Source: Ilex aquifolium | Taxonomy: Eukaryota; Streptophyta; Magnoliopsida; Aquifoliales; Aquifoliaceae | DNA length: 64,000 nucleotides | Direction of reading: 5' to 3' | Assembly (NCBI GenBank): GCA_951799425.1 | Contig: OX637402.1 | Location: 3,624,001-3,688,000, forward strand | In this document: one piece after another, positions 44,366 through 56,178 of the stretch | Layout of the letters: each line of letters begins with the position of its first letter | Numbering within the stretch: position 1 is the stretch's first letter | Notes under the pieces: model-generated | The model's database searches: none | What the model was told of the DNA's origin: nothing | What the model saw: only the letters and a program-made list of their open reading frames with translations | Program-made: the position numbers and the translations under genes

Positions 44366-45797
44366 TATTAGCTTCTACAATGAAATGTATAAACTCATTT
44401 CCAAAATCATGGCAAACCGTTTTAGACCACACCTTAACCACATCGTCACACCAAACAAAATAGCCTTTGTTTTAGGAAGAAACATTGCTGAAAACATAGT
44501 CCTTGCATAAGAAATCATACACCAAATCAACAAGAAAAAGGGAAAAGAAGGCCTTATGCTATTAAAGATTGATATGGCAAAAGCTTTTGATCAAATTGAA
44601 TGACCTTTCTTGATTCGACCCTCACTCTCTTAGGTTTCCCTCCACAATTCAATAATCTGATTGAGCAGTGCCTTAGCACCACCACTATGTTAGTTCTTAT
44701 CAATAAAGGACCACTGGGAACATCTCTCCACAAAGAGGTCTGCGTCAAGGAGACCTTTTATCCCCTTTCTTGTTCATCCTATGCTCTGAGATCTTGTCTA
44801 GGTTTCTACAAAGGAAAGCTATACAAGGAGCCATCAATGACTGCCTTGAAATGTATGAAGAATGGTCTGGCCAAAAGGTGAACAAGGACAAATCAAAGGT
44901 GTATTACAGTCAAAAGACCCAGAGAGCAGTAATCAGAGATGTCAAGAATGCTACATAGCTAAAGAAGGGATCAGACGAAACAAATTACCTCGGATTACCA
45001 CTATTCCTTAGTCGGTCAAGAACCAGTGCTTTTTAGCCAATATTAGAGAAACTGGAATCAAAGCTACAAGGTTGGAAATCTAGGCTATTGGCCTATGCAG
45101 GTAGAGCCACCCTTATCAAATCTACTGTGATGTCCATGCCCATATATGCAATGCAGTCCTTTCTATTATCCAAAGGCCTCTGTAACGCCTTAGACAAAAG
45201 AATTTGAAGTTTTTGGTGGGGGTCAATAGAGAATCATCAAGCTATGGCATTGAAATCCTAGGGATATATATGCGGGCCAAAACTAGTGGGGGGTTTAGGC
45301 TTTAGGAAATCAATGGATATCAATGCATCCTTAATGGCTAAGATTGGGGGGGGCAACTCATTGCAAAATCAACAAGGCCATGGACAACTCTTTTGAACAG
45401 GAAATACTGCTCTAGGCAGGGGTTTTTTAACGTCCAAAAACAGTCCAGTGACTTTTCGATTTGGAAACAGATCCTGGATTGTAGGCATATTATTGAACAA
45501 GGTGCATGCTCTATAGTGGGAGATAGACATTCAATCAAATATCTGGACTAATCCATGGGTCCCTAATCTCACTCATTTCAAGATCAACCTTATTGAAGAA
45601 GTATAGTCTCTCCCCATCACCGTGGCAGAATTGATAAATCCAGATGGAACTTCTTGGAACTTAAACCTCGTAGCATTTCTTTTTGATCAATGCACTATGC
45701 AAGGCATCCTCAAGATTCAGCTTCCCTCATTTCCATGTGAGGACAAAATGACGTGAATTCCATCAGCTTATGGTGAGTTTACTACAAGATTTGCCTA
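44366..45797 (+). pseudogene. LINE (L1-type) reverse transcriptase fragment
   Basis: Plus-strand coding starts inside RT (YKLISKIMANRFRPHL), passes KIDMAKAFDQIE followed by a TGA where Trp is usual, then [29 protein letters not shown] and IYAMQSFLLS, and enters the zinc-binding RT-associated region (MTxIPSAYGEFTTRFAY) where an insertion starts at 45798. The catalytic FADD box is absent: the text jumps from QGAIN to DCLEMYEEW near 44825-44840. Endonuclease and N-terminal parts are missing. The end of this LINE is probably at 50341-51062. Confidence 0.85.
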
Positions 45798-46027
45798 TGT
45801 AACACTCCGAGTTACTGAATTGGCATTAAAAATAGATAAAATGTTTTTGACTCTTAATTTAGTTTTGAAAAATTAAATTCTTTATGTGATGAAAGTTTTG
45901 AAAAAAATATGGCCTTCACTTTGAAATTTTTTTAAAGCATAACTTATTTTATAGATTAATTTATTTTTAGGATTAGAAACCTTAAGAAATAATATATAAA
46001 ACAATTAAATTCTTATTCAAATGCCTC
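45798..46027 (+). mobile_element. LTR-like fragment inserted in the LINE
   Basis: Begins TGTAACACTCCGAG, an LTR start typical of Tekay/Del-like elements (compare TGTAATACTCC at 61142), exactly where LINE coding stops. It is AT-rich, has no ORF and is itself interrupted by the solo LTR at 46028. The right end was not found. Confidence 0.45.
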
Positions 46028-46590
46028 TGATGATGCACAAAAATGGCTTTGCACACCACCTGTTAAGTGTAATTAATAAATGCAGTAAAACAATAGAGAA
46101 TAGGAAGAGGCAGAATTTATAGTGGTTCGGTCAACGTGACCTACGTCCACTCTTGAATGGCTTTGGTTGCCGGGGAGCTTTTATTAACTCAAGGGAGCGG
46201 GGAGCAGAGTTTACAAGCTTTGAGAGAGAAGAGGGAGAGTCGTGCTCAGGTAAGTGTGATGCCCCCCAAGTGTTGGTGGGGCTTACAATTTATAAGGGTC
46301 CCCTAACAGGTTGGGCTACTCTTCAGCAACTTAGCAAGCATTTCGGTGGAGCTCACGACTTATCCTCAACGGGCGAGGTGGTTGAGGAGCTTCCATGAGA
46401 TGCGGTCAAAGATAAGGTGAGGGTGGACCATTTCCTTCCGCTGTGCAGGTGATGCTCCTCTGCTCTCCCCTTGATGACGTGGCTAGGCATGGAGCCTGAT
46501 TGGGCTTGGTGGATCTTAAATGAAGTTGGGCTCCTCAAATGGGGATTTGGGCTTTTTATATAGATTGGACCATTTGGGCTTGACCCATCA
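46028..46590 (-). mobile_element. Solo LTR (563 bp) with perfect TSD
   Basis: Ends TGATGATGCAC...GACCCATCA are flanked by identical GCCTC (46023-46027 and 46591-46595). On the minus strand it begins TGATGGGTCAAGCCC, and has a CTTATAAATTG TATA-like box, AATAAAAGC, and a GTGGACGTAGGTCACG...GACCGAACCAC phrase common near plant LTR ends. No internal region or partner is present, so it is a product of LTR-LTR recombination. Confidence 0.85.
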
Positions 46591-46595
46591 GCCTC

Positions 46596-47310
46596 CATTA
46601 GTTATTGAATAGTATAAAAAATGTCATTAAGAGCTTATTCTACTTGAAAAAAATATTTTTAATTATAAACTGATAAAATCTTATCTATTGTCAATTTTGT
46701 TATCAAAAAATAAAAAAATTTAAGGAAAACCCCATTATGTTGTAAAACACTCTTACTTCTAAGAGAAAACTTGATTTCATTTTATTGGGTAAATATTTCA
46801 CACCATTCGGGTGTGAAACGCACAAGTGTGCAATGCACTAATTCCGAAGAAAAACATGATTACTAGTCTTAAAGAAAACATGATTTGAATGTTAATGACA
46901 CTAATTCTTAGAGAAAACAAGATTTTGATGTCTAGGACACTAGTTCTTAGACAAACACATGATTACGACGTCAACATGCACTAAATATTGGTGAAAAAAG
47001 AAGAATCATGCGTTAAATGCTTAAACTTGAGACAAAACATGATTCAACTATACGCTACACTCAATTCTTGGGTAAGAAAATGCGTCAATGGTACAAGAAA
47101 ACAATATTACACAACAACTGCACTAAATTTGATTGAAAGCATGATTCTGGTGTCCAATGCACTGTTTTTAAGAGAAACTTGAGTCCTATAACAACGCCAC
47201 CACTAAACTTTGAAAGAGAACATGATTCTAATATCAATGACTTTAATTCTTTCAAGAAAACATGATTACAATAATCAAAGTTACTATATTTAAAAGAAAA
47301 CGCGACTCAT
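46596..47310. repeat. Imperfect tandem repeat rich in GAAAACATGATT
   Basis: From about 46750 a loose 45-65 bp repeat runs with the core (A)GAAAACATGATT...AATGCACTAATTCTT, at least eight degenerate copies. The preceding 150 bp are AT-rich. No coding function is supported. Confidence 0.55.
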
Positions 47311-47882
47311 ATGCCAAACTAAGCAAGCACTTGACTCTTTTAATATTTCGCCTAGGCCCCTGTTAATGGATCGCCCCTACAAATAGCATACATTTCAACA
47401 AACATAATTAACTTTTCACAAACTTTTCCACTCAATTTTAGAAAAATTAAATTTAAACAGTTTATCCATCAACTTTTTCATCTTTTCTATTTTTTTTCCT
47501 TACCATATTTTATCTATCCCTTCAATTTTCAATCCAAAAATTAATTTTAAACAATTAAAAAAAAACTTATCCATCTACTTTTTCATCCTTTTTATTTTTT
47601 TTTTCTTACTATATTCCATCTTACTATGGTACCAAACAAAACATATTAAAGTGGTCAACCTATCTCTCATCCTTGAATCATTTCTGTGTTACCTTACTTC
47701 TCTATGTTTCCCAAGTGGAATCCTTCAGCAATATATGTAGAAGTCCTACCTCACTCTCACAAGAAAAAAAAATGAAAAAATCCTGGGGTTGATAAGTTTT
47801 TTACTTGGTGGATTTTGCTCTGAATGGAAGAGCTGCTTGTTCCCTGAACTAAGGGAATTGGTTGGATACATTGACCGTCTAG

Positions 47883-47884
<2 letters not shown>
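47311..47884. other. AT-rich non-coding stretch
   Basis: Two related blocks (about 47405-47530 and 47545-47640) repeat CAACTTTTTCATC, TATTTTTTTTCCTTAC/TTCTTAC and CATATTTTATC/TATTCCATC, suggesting a duplicated MITE-like or relic sequence. No gene is seen. Confidence 0.35.

Positions 47885-47924
<40 letters not shown>
47885..47924 (+). repeat. 40-bp poly-G homopolymer
   Basis: Forty uninterrupted G followed by TGTGGGGGGTGG. This is exceptional in an AT-rich context. It may be a genuine G tract able to form quadruplexes or a sequencing/assembly artefact. Confidence 0.95.
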
Positions 47925-47925
<1 letters not shown>

Positions 47926-48258
47926 GTGGGGGGTGGTTGTGCTGCCGTCCTAACCTCTTCTATTTGTCGCCATATTGACTAGTACAGTCACACATGATTG
48001 TCCTTGGTCAGTGTATACAAAGCTCCGTAGTCCTAAAATAAAATATTGAACACAACTTACAAACATGAGTTTATATTACACAGGTTTACGATAGTACCTG
48101 CAAAACATAGTTATGAGTAAACTCAACATAAAGGCCCTAACGATATCCTACAAGTTCCTTACTAAGCTTCCCTGGTTTTAACAACTAGTTACAAGCACAG
48201 ATGATGCAAGATTGTTCTGACAGCTGTGCCCAGACGGTTGGCCATTTTAGTTCCTCCT

Positions 48259-49876
48259 TCAGAGATTACTTGATTTAGTACTAACAAGTGCCTTACTGAG
48301 AACCATAGCTTTACATGCGAGTCTATGCTGTACTAGAGTTCTCTGCATCTCTGGAGAAAGAAATGGCCAAGTATTGGCAACATCTCTAATTTCATTCTGT
48401 AATAGGCTAACAGCCTCCTGATTTACTGTTTCCTTGTTTGCGTTGGCCGTTCGTTGATCCATCTCTTGTCGTTCCATTAACATCTGTTCTGATCCCAGGT
48501 TAACATGAATCCCCCTACATCAATCAAATAAAGAGGTTAGAATCACAAAAATCTTAGTACGTACACCAAATGTTCTAAAGTATTTGATACTACGACATAC
48601 TCTCAAACCAGTAAAACCTGTTCCATTGTATTTGTATTAGTTAGAACCATCTCTACATGGTTTCATATTTATCACGCACTTTCTTTTTGGCCATAGTGTC
48701 CTGGCTTATACCAACTACTCTAAAAAACACCGCGACTGACCACCATATTATGAGCTGGGTTAGGTCAATGTCATATGCAAAAGAGTTCTAAATTAGAACT
48801 TCTAATACACCCTGCAAGCATTAATATTCACCGAATAACTACCAATTAACAAAACCACCATACCCTAATCCAATGCATTGAGTTTAGTATATTGCAAATC
48901 CAATTGGGTAGATCACCATTCAGATTTTATGGCATTTGGGTTCATATCTTGTATACTACAGCGATTTGAGACTAGTTTTGACTATTTGATGATATAATAA
49001 AGTAAGCAACCAATCTGATTGTAATGGATTTTAAGCCTGGAGGCCATTGGGATGCAATAGATGAAGGTAAGGATTGGATCTATGAAAGCGAGCCGAAGCC
49101 ATTTCAGATGTTCTGGTCAATTAATCTTTATGGTAAGAAAGATTAAGATATGTAGTTTACAATCTTATGGTCAGGCCACCTGCTAGCTGCAAACTCTTAG
49201 TTTCCAGCAGCGTAGGTTCGACTTAGAAACACAGATCTCTTTGCATGATGCTTGTGTCGTTATAAAATAGACACTTTAATCCTTTGAGCTGTAAAATTGG
49301 ACAACATTCTGACCATTAAAACCCACTTCAGGAGGTGCAATCTAACCTAAAGACATTTACGAAAATTCGTGTATTCCTTGTTTTTGGATGGAACCCAAAA
49401 GCTAATTGAACCTTTATATGCATCAATAGTTCAATTGTGTAAAGACCCAAGTTCTAAGAATGGGTAAGTAGGCGAAATTGCAACATCCAATCACTCCCCA
49501 CATCCCAAAACCGAAATGCATAAACAGTTTAGGCATCATCCATAACCAATAACTATGCCCATGAAACACCTATTAACACAAGCAATTCATGAATTCTTTA
49601 TGTAATCAAATACTATCCATGGTTATGATTTAACATAAATAAATTCACATGCAAACTTAGTACCACAATACCCTCAAGAATCTATGCATACACATATATA
49701 TTTGACATATATAATACTAATATACTACGTAGTTGAATTCGAAGGAACAAAAGAATACTATCTTCCCCTACCTCCATTTGTTTCTCTTCGATAATCAAGC
49801 CCCAATCTTCCTTCCACTGCTCACTGCCCTGCCGCACACCCAGATCTGTATTCTTTATTTTGTGGTATGAGGTCAT
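48259..49876 (-). CDS. Candidate small host gene or gene fragment (minus strand)
   Basis: Two open minus-strand blocks are separated by about 1.3 kb. The first (49876 to about 49772) starts MTSYHKIKNTDLGVRQG and reaches a possible GTAGGG donor after KQMEV. The second begins after a likely acceptor near 48516 (TTGATTGATGTAG) and reads GIHVNLGSEQMLMERQ to SKALVSTKSSNL and the stop at 48259; it is Gln/Glu-rich and helix-like (LQNEIRDVANTWPFLSPEMQ). Direct joining of these two gives a phase conflict, so another exon, another site, or decay must be assumed. I do not recognise the family. It stands out because the surrounding sequence looks single-copy. Confidence 0.3.
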
Positions 49877-49929
49877 GGTCTAGACACGCGGCTTTAAAGA
49901 GATAACACTTGTACGTGCCTTCTACATGT

Positions 49930-50335
49930 TTGTGACACCTATGTTAGCAAAATAACTACAACATATTAGAAGGCTTTGTCGTGTATTCACTATCTTTAAG
50001 GAAATTATGCCCCCACTATGTTGCTGCTGAGTTTGTGACAAATTCCTCTATGATTAACAAAGTCAAATAGAATTTTAGATAGCAAACTCTAAAATTCTTC
50101 CAAGAACAGAATAGAGAAACGTTTTGTATATATATCTTTATTGAAAGATTTGTATAGGTATTTATAATACCTTAGAGATGCAAAGAAGAGACACAACTCT
50201 TGGGGCAAGAGACATGTAGTAGTTAATTAACTGCTTAATTAATACAAAATAATTAATTGTTTATAAGCTTCAAGTCCTGGATACAAAATAATTAATTTCG
50301 GTCCAAGTTTCAAGACCAAGATGGCCCAAGTGTCC
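49930..50335 (-). mobile_element. Putative Copia-type solo LTR
   Basis: On the minus strand TGGACACTTGGGCCATCTTGG near 50335 resembles a Copia LTR start, with GGTATTATAAATACC (about 50173-50159) and AATAAAG (about 50145) downstream. Target duplications were not found and the ends are approximate. It lies directly before the resumed LINE sequence. Confidence 0.4.
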
Positions 50336-50340
50336 ATCTT

Positions 50341-51062
50341 TTGACTTTAAATATTGTTTTAAAATGTAAGGCGAGGAACCACTTCATATTTAATAGAGAG
50401 GAAGTTAACGCCTTGGCCACGATTATCCGAGCACAAAGTATGTGGAGTGATTTACTGAGGTGTGGCAACAAGGAAACGAAGGAGGGCCAGGGAGGTTCAG
50501 TGATAAGGGGGGAAAGAAGACAGGAAGTAGAGGCGGAGGTTATAATATGCTATGATGGAGCCTTTAAACCGAATTCTGTCAATGCTGCCTGCGGTGTGGT
50601 GGTGTGCAAGGAAAGGGGAGAGTTTGTAGGTGGCAATGCTAAGCTATTCCCTGCTAGATCGAGTCTTTTTGCGGAGGCAGAAGCAGTGAGACAAGCATGT
50701 ATTCTTGCTGAAGCCCAACTGATTATCAATGCTACTATTCTCAGTGACTGCCTGAACATCATCAAGTTGTGCTCAAACGAAGAAGTACCCCCATGGGAAG
50801 TAAGTGTAATCATTAGTGAAATTAGATATTTTGCTAGGGTATATAACCTTAGTTTTCTACACAAGCCTAGGCCCTGTAACAAGGCTGCTCATTGGGTAGC
50901 AGCCGCTAAACTAAACAATTTGCCTCCACCAAATTGGTTAGGCTCTCCCCCCCCCCCCCCCCCCCCTCTCGAGCTTAAGACTTTCATTCTGACTGATTGT
51001 AACTTGAATTTCCCAACTTAATGAAAGTTTGTGATGCGTGTTTGGTTGATCAAAAAAAAAAA
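50341..51062 (+). pseudogene. LINE C-terminal RNase H and poly(A) tail
   Basis: An open frame of about 220 residues: KARNHFIFNREEV (the WKARN-type motif before the domain), then an RNase H of the plant LINE type (CYDGAFKPNSVNAACGVVV, FAEAEAVRQACILA, ILSDCLNIIKLC, KPRPCNKAAHWVA). It ends at 51019-51021, followed by GTTTGGTTGATC and an A11-type tail near 51051-51061, the usual LINE end. A run of 20 C (50947-50966) encodes polyproline close to the C-terminus. It is most likely the 3' end of the LINE at 44366-45797. Confidence 0.8.
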
Positions 51063-52691
51063 GCCTAATAAAGGCCCATTGATTTGAAATATTTGGAGCT
51101 TTCCTCCAAATCTTCCCACCATCCAAACTTATAAAATTTGGTGTGTTCATTCTTTTAAACTCTTACACTTCTTTTCAACTTTTCCAATGTGAGATAGCTT
51201 ACATTACTAACTAACTATTTCTAACAACCTATACCCACATCACACAACCAGACAACACCTGTGTTTTATTTAGTACGATAAAAAAATGGATAAATAAAAA
51301 ATTAGAAGAGTGGAAAGTTAAAATAAATATTAAAATATTATATTTTATAAAGAACGAAAAAAAAAATGAATGGATGAGATTTTTTTTCAATTCATCAAAA
51401 TCGATCCTTCTAAAATTGGGAGAAAAAATAGATGAAAATTTAATTATGTCTGTTAAAATGTATGTTATTTATCTATATCTCTTTCAATGTATATATCATA
51501 TTAGATATTATGTATATATTAATTTTATATATAAATAATAGTAAAATATGTATTTATATTTTTTTAATAAAAAAATAAAAAAATACATTTTTCATCTTAC
51601 TAAACACAAAAAAATTAATCTTTCTTACTTTTCATCCCTCTTACCAAACACAAAAAATAAAAATAAAAATTCTTTCTTTAAATGATATAAAGTTTATTAC
51701 TATTACTTTTCATCATTTTATTTTTTTTTATCTGTGTTACCAAATGGATCATTGAACACTGCCATGCACCTTTTTTTTCCCCTCTTTTACTTGGACAAAA
51801 CTTGGACACTTGGCATATATTATATATTTGTAAAAGACACTTGGCCAATGTTGTAAAGTTGGCCCCGTCAATTAAAAGACACATGTATGCGTACCATTTA
51901 TGTAGAAGACACTTGCACACACTAGACGTTCCTCTCATGGATCCGGATCCCCTCATGACACCTCTACACCTAAATGCCAACAGACACCGTCATATTTTTT
52001 GTCCATTTTCTTCAGTGTATTTTTTGTCTAAAAAAAATCTGTACACCAAACAAATCAACCACCAAAAATATGATCAATTAGACTTGCTTCGAGTGATCAA
52101 TTAAAATGCTAAAATGGAAACCCTATTGAAAGCAACACAAAAATTAATCAATAAAGTTATGACCAAAACCAAGGAAAAATTGATCAAACACAAGGAAAAA
52201 TTGATCAAACACCAGCACCATTAACTCCGGGACTGGAAAAATTGATCAGACACCAACACCATTAATTTCGGGATGAATTTAGTGTTGATTTTATTGAAAT
52301 CCAAATCAAAATAAAATCCATCTTGAAATTATCAGTGACTTTACCAAAATCAAAATCTTAACAAATTAAAAACCGAAATCGACTTAAAATCAAAATCAAT
52401 TTTGGGTGAATCAGATTATTGAATAGAAGATGCAACCATGGTGACTGAAGCAGCAAACCAAAGACGAATTGTGGTCGAAGCGCCAACCCACCGTGCATCA
52501 AAGAGAGACCGTACACTTCTCAACAAAACTAGGCAGGCAACATGTTGCCACTTCCAAACAATTAAATATCAAGTCGTAAATCATGAACTTGGTGATTGCA
52601 GCAACTGATTTGGTGTTGCATTTGAGTTCAAACTTAAGCACGACTATGTAAAAGAATCGAATTCAACCAATGCCTGGGCTGGGCTTTTATT

Positions 52692-52728
<37 letters not shown>

Positions 52729-53494
52729 AGATGGGTTCATCTACCAGCTTGGAGCATGAAATGAAGTTGGTGCTGAATAGATTGGGGTTACTGTATGTTA
52801 CGTGATGCTGTGCAAATCCAGGGGAGTCATTACAAATATAAATACTCTATTTGTTCTTCTTCTAGCTTCTTCTTTGGTGGCTTTAATTATTGCTATAGCT
52901 TTTTGGGAAAATAGGTACACATATTGCAAATTAAAACACAAAAGAGAAATGGTGTACTGTGGTTGTGTTGCCGGCCAGTGATGGTGATGAAGATTGAGAA
53001 GGCTGATCATTTGAGCAGTAGGTTTGGAATGGACCAAGGTATTTTGTGTTTCCATAAAGTAGCAAGGATATAATTATCTTTTTATACTCTAGTTTAACTT
53101 TGACTTTCAATTCTAAGATACCCACTCATGAAATTATCGTGTCTATCACACTTTCCGCCACTTTAAATGAAAAAATTAACAGCAGCAGCTTAGTTCAAAA
53201 GCACAAGGGGTAAATTGGTTTTTTTTTTTGTTTTATATTTCGTTCTTGATCACAATAATACCTAAGCAATTAAATTATCCATAACATCTTCATCCTCTAA
53301 AATGTGCAATTCACCCAACATATAAGCACTTATACTTATGATGCCAAAAATTAGCTAATGTTAAGCTCAGACCCTTCATCTCGAACCCCACAACTCATGA
53401 TCACTAATTCAGGGTGTGCAGGTCGGGAATCTTTGGCAATGAGATCCTCGTACACGCGATGACAGCGACAGTTGACACCTTCTAGAAGGCCACG
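51063..53494. other. AT-rich intergenic sequence with simple repeats
   Basis: No supported gene. Bases about 51240-51745 are extremely AT-rich and end in TTACCAAA-type phrases seen in plant MITEs, but I found no clear inverted ends. Bases about 52165-52265 hold three GGAAAAATTGATCA-type tandem copies. A GA microsatellite of about 19 units lies at 52692-52731. Confidence 0.5.
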
Positions 53495-54728
53495 TGTAAT
53501 ACTACTTAATTTAGGTCAATTTGTGATATTCTTTTTGAAAAGAGATGTTAGTGTAATTAATGAATGAAAAATTATAGGGTTACTGTAGGGTTTCTTTTAC
53601 TTTGTATAAATATATATGTAGGCAGCCAAAATATGACAAAAAAAAGAAAGAAAGAAAGAAAGAAGAACGAAGAACGAAAGAAACAAAAAAAAAAAGGATT
53701 GGACCCATTGGAAGGTGTGAATTCATTAATTATTTGGTGGGTTTTGTAATTTATTCAATTACATGGTATTAGGGTTATCATAAATAGTGATAATGAATAC
53801 TTATATATATATATATATATATATGTTCATGGTGAAGAATATTGATGAACTAGAAATAGCCCGTGCCTGAAGGCACTATGTACTAAACAAATAAATCACA
53901 AATAATTATATGTGTGTTAAGGCAATGTATAACACAAAAAAAAAAATGACTAATTACAAAAATGAGAACCCCCGTTAAGCGGCAATCAAATTGTGTTGTA
54001 TCATATTATTTCGTATTATTTCAAATTAATGTGAAAAACCCCTCATTCGTAACACAACCAATTTAGTTAATCATGTCGAATGACCTAACACTAACATCAC
54101 TCGCTTATAACACAATTAAATCAAACACAACATATATGTTATATGAAATACGTAGTTCATGTCTGTTTAGCGCGAGCAGTTGCTTTTAATCCAATTTACA
54201 TCCATAAAAAGTAAAATATAGGTCAAAACCATCTCAGTCAATATATGAAAAAGAATTAAGAAAATCGTAGTTTATAATCCTAAGTCTCTCTCTTAGTACA
54301 ACAAACTCGAGAAATAAAAAAAATGATAATCTCAAAAAACATAGGATGTCAAATTACTTCACAATTCTAACCAATAAATTTTGCCATCATTGGTCTCTCT
54401 TCCTCCTCATAATCTCAATCACTTAAATTTGCTAGCTCATATAGCCATCTTGCTTCATCGTAGAGTTGTTAAATGCAGATTGCCAAAGTTAAGGTTTAAG
54501 AATAAAAAAAACATGAGGTAGATGCCTAGGAAAGTCAAATGGAATTGGACCTCAAAAGCAAAGAAACTACTATGAGTGAAGACAAAAAAAAAACCATTTC
54601 ATAATGCTATTGTCTCCCAAAGCCAAAACAAATTGTCTGGTCCTGAAGGCACTGCGTTACTCATAAAAAATGAACAAAAAAATCTCCAAAGCAACAACAC
54701 ATATACAAATACATCAGGGAAAAAATAC

Positions 54729-55471
54729 TGAGAGAACTATATCAGATACAATCATAACCAGCTCAATGTGTTATAATATAGTACCTAAAGGCAATGAATA
54801 ACACAAAAAATAATCAGTGAATAGAAAGAAATAAGAAAATCAGCGATTGATATGGGTATAAATTGCAAAAAACAATTGAGTCACTTTTTGAATCTACTGA
54901 ATTCATAAAAAAAAAAATTGCAAACAGTTGTTAGTAACTAAAGGTTCTATACAACCAAAAAAAAAAAATCTTCAATTACAGTAAATAAAAAAGAGAGACA
55001 ATTGGACTAAAAGTTGATTGTCAATAAACTTGCAATTGTCATTGAAGTAAATCTAAAAACATTTTGTCCACAAATACCTCTTCAATCAAGCATACCTCTC
55101 AAGCTTCCATGATATTTCTTTGAACACACTCGACAATCACAAATCCTTTTCTCCTATCATAAAACGTTAGTTAATCAATTTAACAATCAAAACCTCAAAC
55201 ATTGAAACAACATTAAAATATCTAGAGAAGCAAAAGCCAAATTTAAAGGATACGAAAAAGATATGCCCATTTGTTAGAAAATAAATACTGAGAGACCTAT
55301 ATCAGATACAATCATAACCAGCTCAATGTGTTATAATATAGTACTTAAAGTCGATGAATAACACAAAAAAAAAAAATCAGTGAATAGAAAGAAATAAGAA
55401 AATCACAGATCGACATGGGTATAAATTGCAAAAAATAATTGAGTCACTTTTTGAATCTACTGAATTCATAA
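54729..55471. repeat. Direct repeat pair of about 185 bp inside the Helitron
   Basis: Copies at about 54729-54913 and 55289-55471 share long identical blocks (for example CAGATACAATCATAACCAGC and GAGTCACTTTTTGAATCTAC), with a few substitutions and poly-A length differences. The second copy leads directly into the captured kinase fragment. Confidence 0.85.
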
Positions 55472-55656
55472 AAATCCTATGGTCCAAATTTTTTGAATTC
55501 AAAATCAAAAAATCAACATATAGTATAAATTCTTCTTGGCAACAATATACCATTATATCACCCGTATGCGCACATACTGTCATTTCTATCTTTTTCCTCT
55601 TCACTATGTGTTATTGCTTTGGAGAGTTTGTCCTGATATAATTTTCAACATTTCAA

Positions 55657-56178
55657 GTTATTCAAATGAATATCGATGAATCTGCCCGCAAGCAGATTGC
55701 TCAAGAACTCAAAATTAATCAGTCATCACAATGTCAAAATGTTGTGGTGTGTTACCAGTCCTTCTATGAGAATGGTGCCATTTCTATAATCTTGGAGTAC
55801 ACGGATGGGGTTTCTCTAGCAGATTTCTTGAAACATGTCAAAACAATTCCAGAACCTTGTCTTGCTGCCATCTGTAAGTAGGTGGGAAGTATTCATTCCA
55901 CATTTTTTGCCAAAGGAAATATATAGTATTCATTAGCATTAACATACTTCACATGGTTCCTCTTTTGTTTCTTTGTTCTTTTCTTTTTAATTCGGGTGCT
56001 CAAGGGGATATGGTACCTTCATCATGAAAAACATATCATTCACAGGGACTTAAAACCTTCTAATTTATTGATAAATCACATAGGGGAAGTCAAAATCACT
56101 GATTTTGGTGTAAGTGCAATAATGGAGAGTACCTCTGGACAGGCTAACACTTTCGTGGGGACATACAACTATATGTCT
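55657..56178 (+). pseudogene. Captured MAP kinase kinase fragment (MKK1/2/6-like), two exons
   Basis: Exon 55657-55881 encodes [18 protein letters not shown] to CLAAICK, with the final CAG changed to TAG at 55879-55881. Exon 55996-56178 encodes [39 protein letters not shown] and [11 protein letters not shown], ending at a GTGAGT donor. HRDLKPSN and DFG are kept, but the Gly-rich loop, ATP-binding Lys and the C-lobe are missing. The intron (55882-55995) is retained, so capture was at the DNA level. It is in the opposite orientation to the Helitron. I recognise it as plant MKK from the motif string; which paralogue is uncertain. Confidence 0.88.

Noticed and set aside
50341-51021. Host RNase H-like gene
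   Set aside because: Preceded by the WKARN-type motif and followed by a LINE-type 3' end and poly(A) tail, so it is the LINE C-terminus.
51240-51745. MITE
   Set aside because: AT-rich and of suitable size, but I could not find matching inverted ends or a target duplication.
55657-56178. Functional MAP kinase kinase gene
   Set aside because: Only part of the kinase domain is present, with a stop at the first exon end, no ATP-binding Lys region, and location inside a Helitron.
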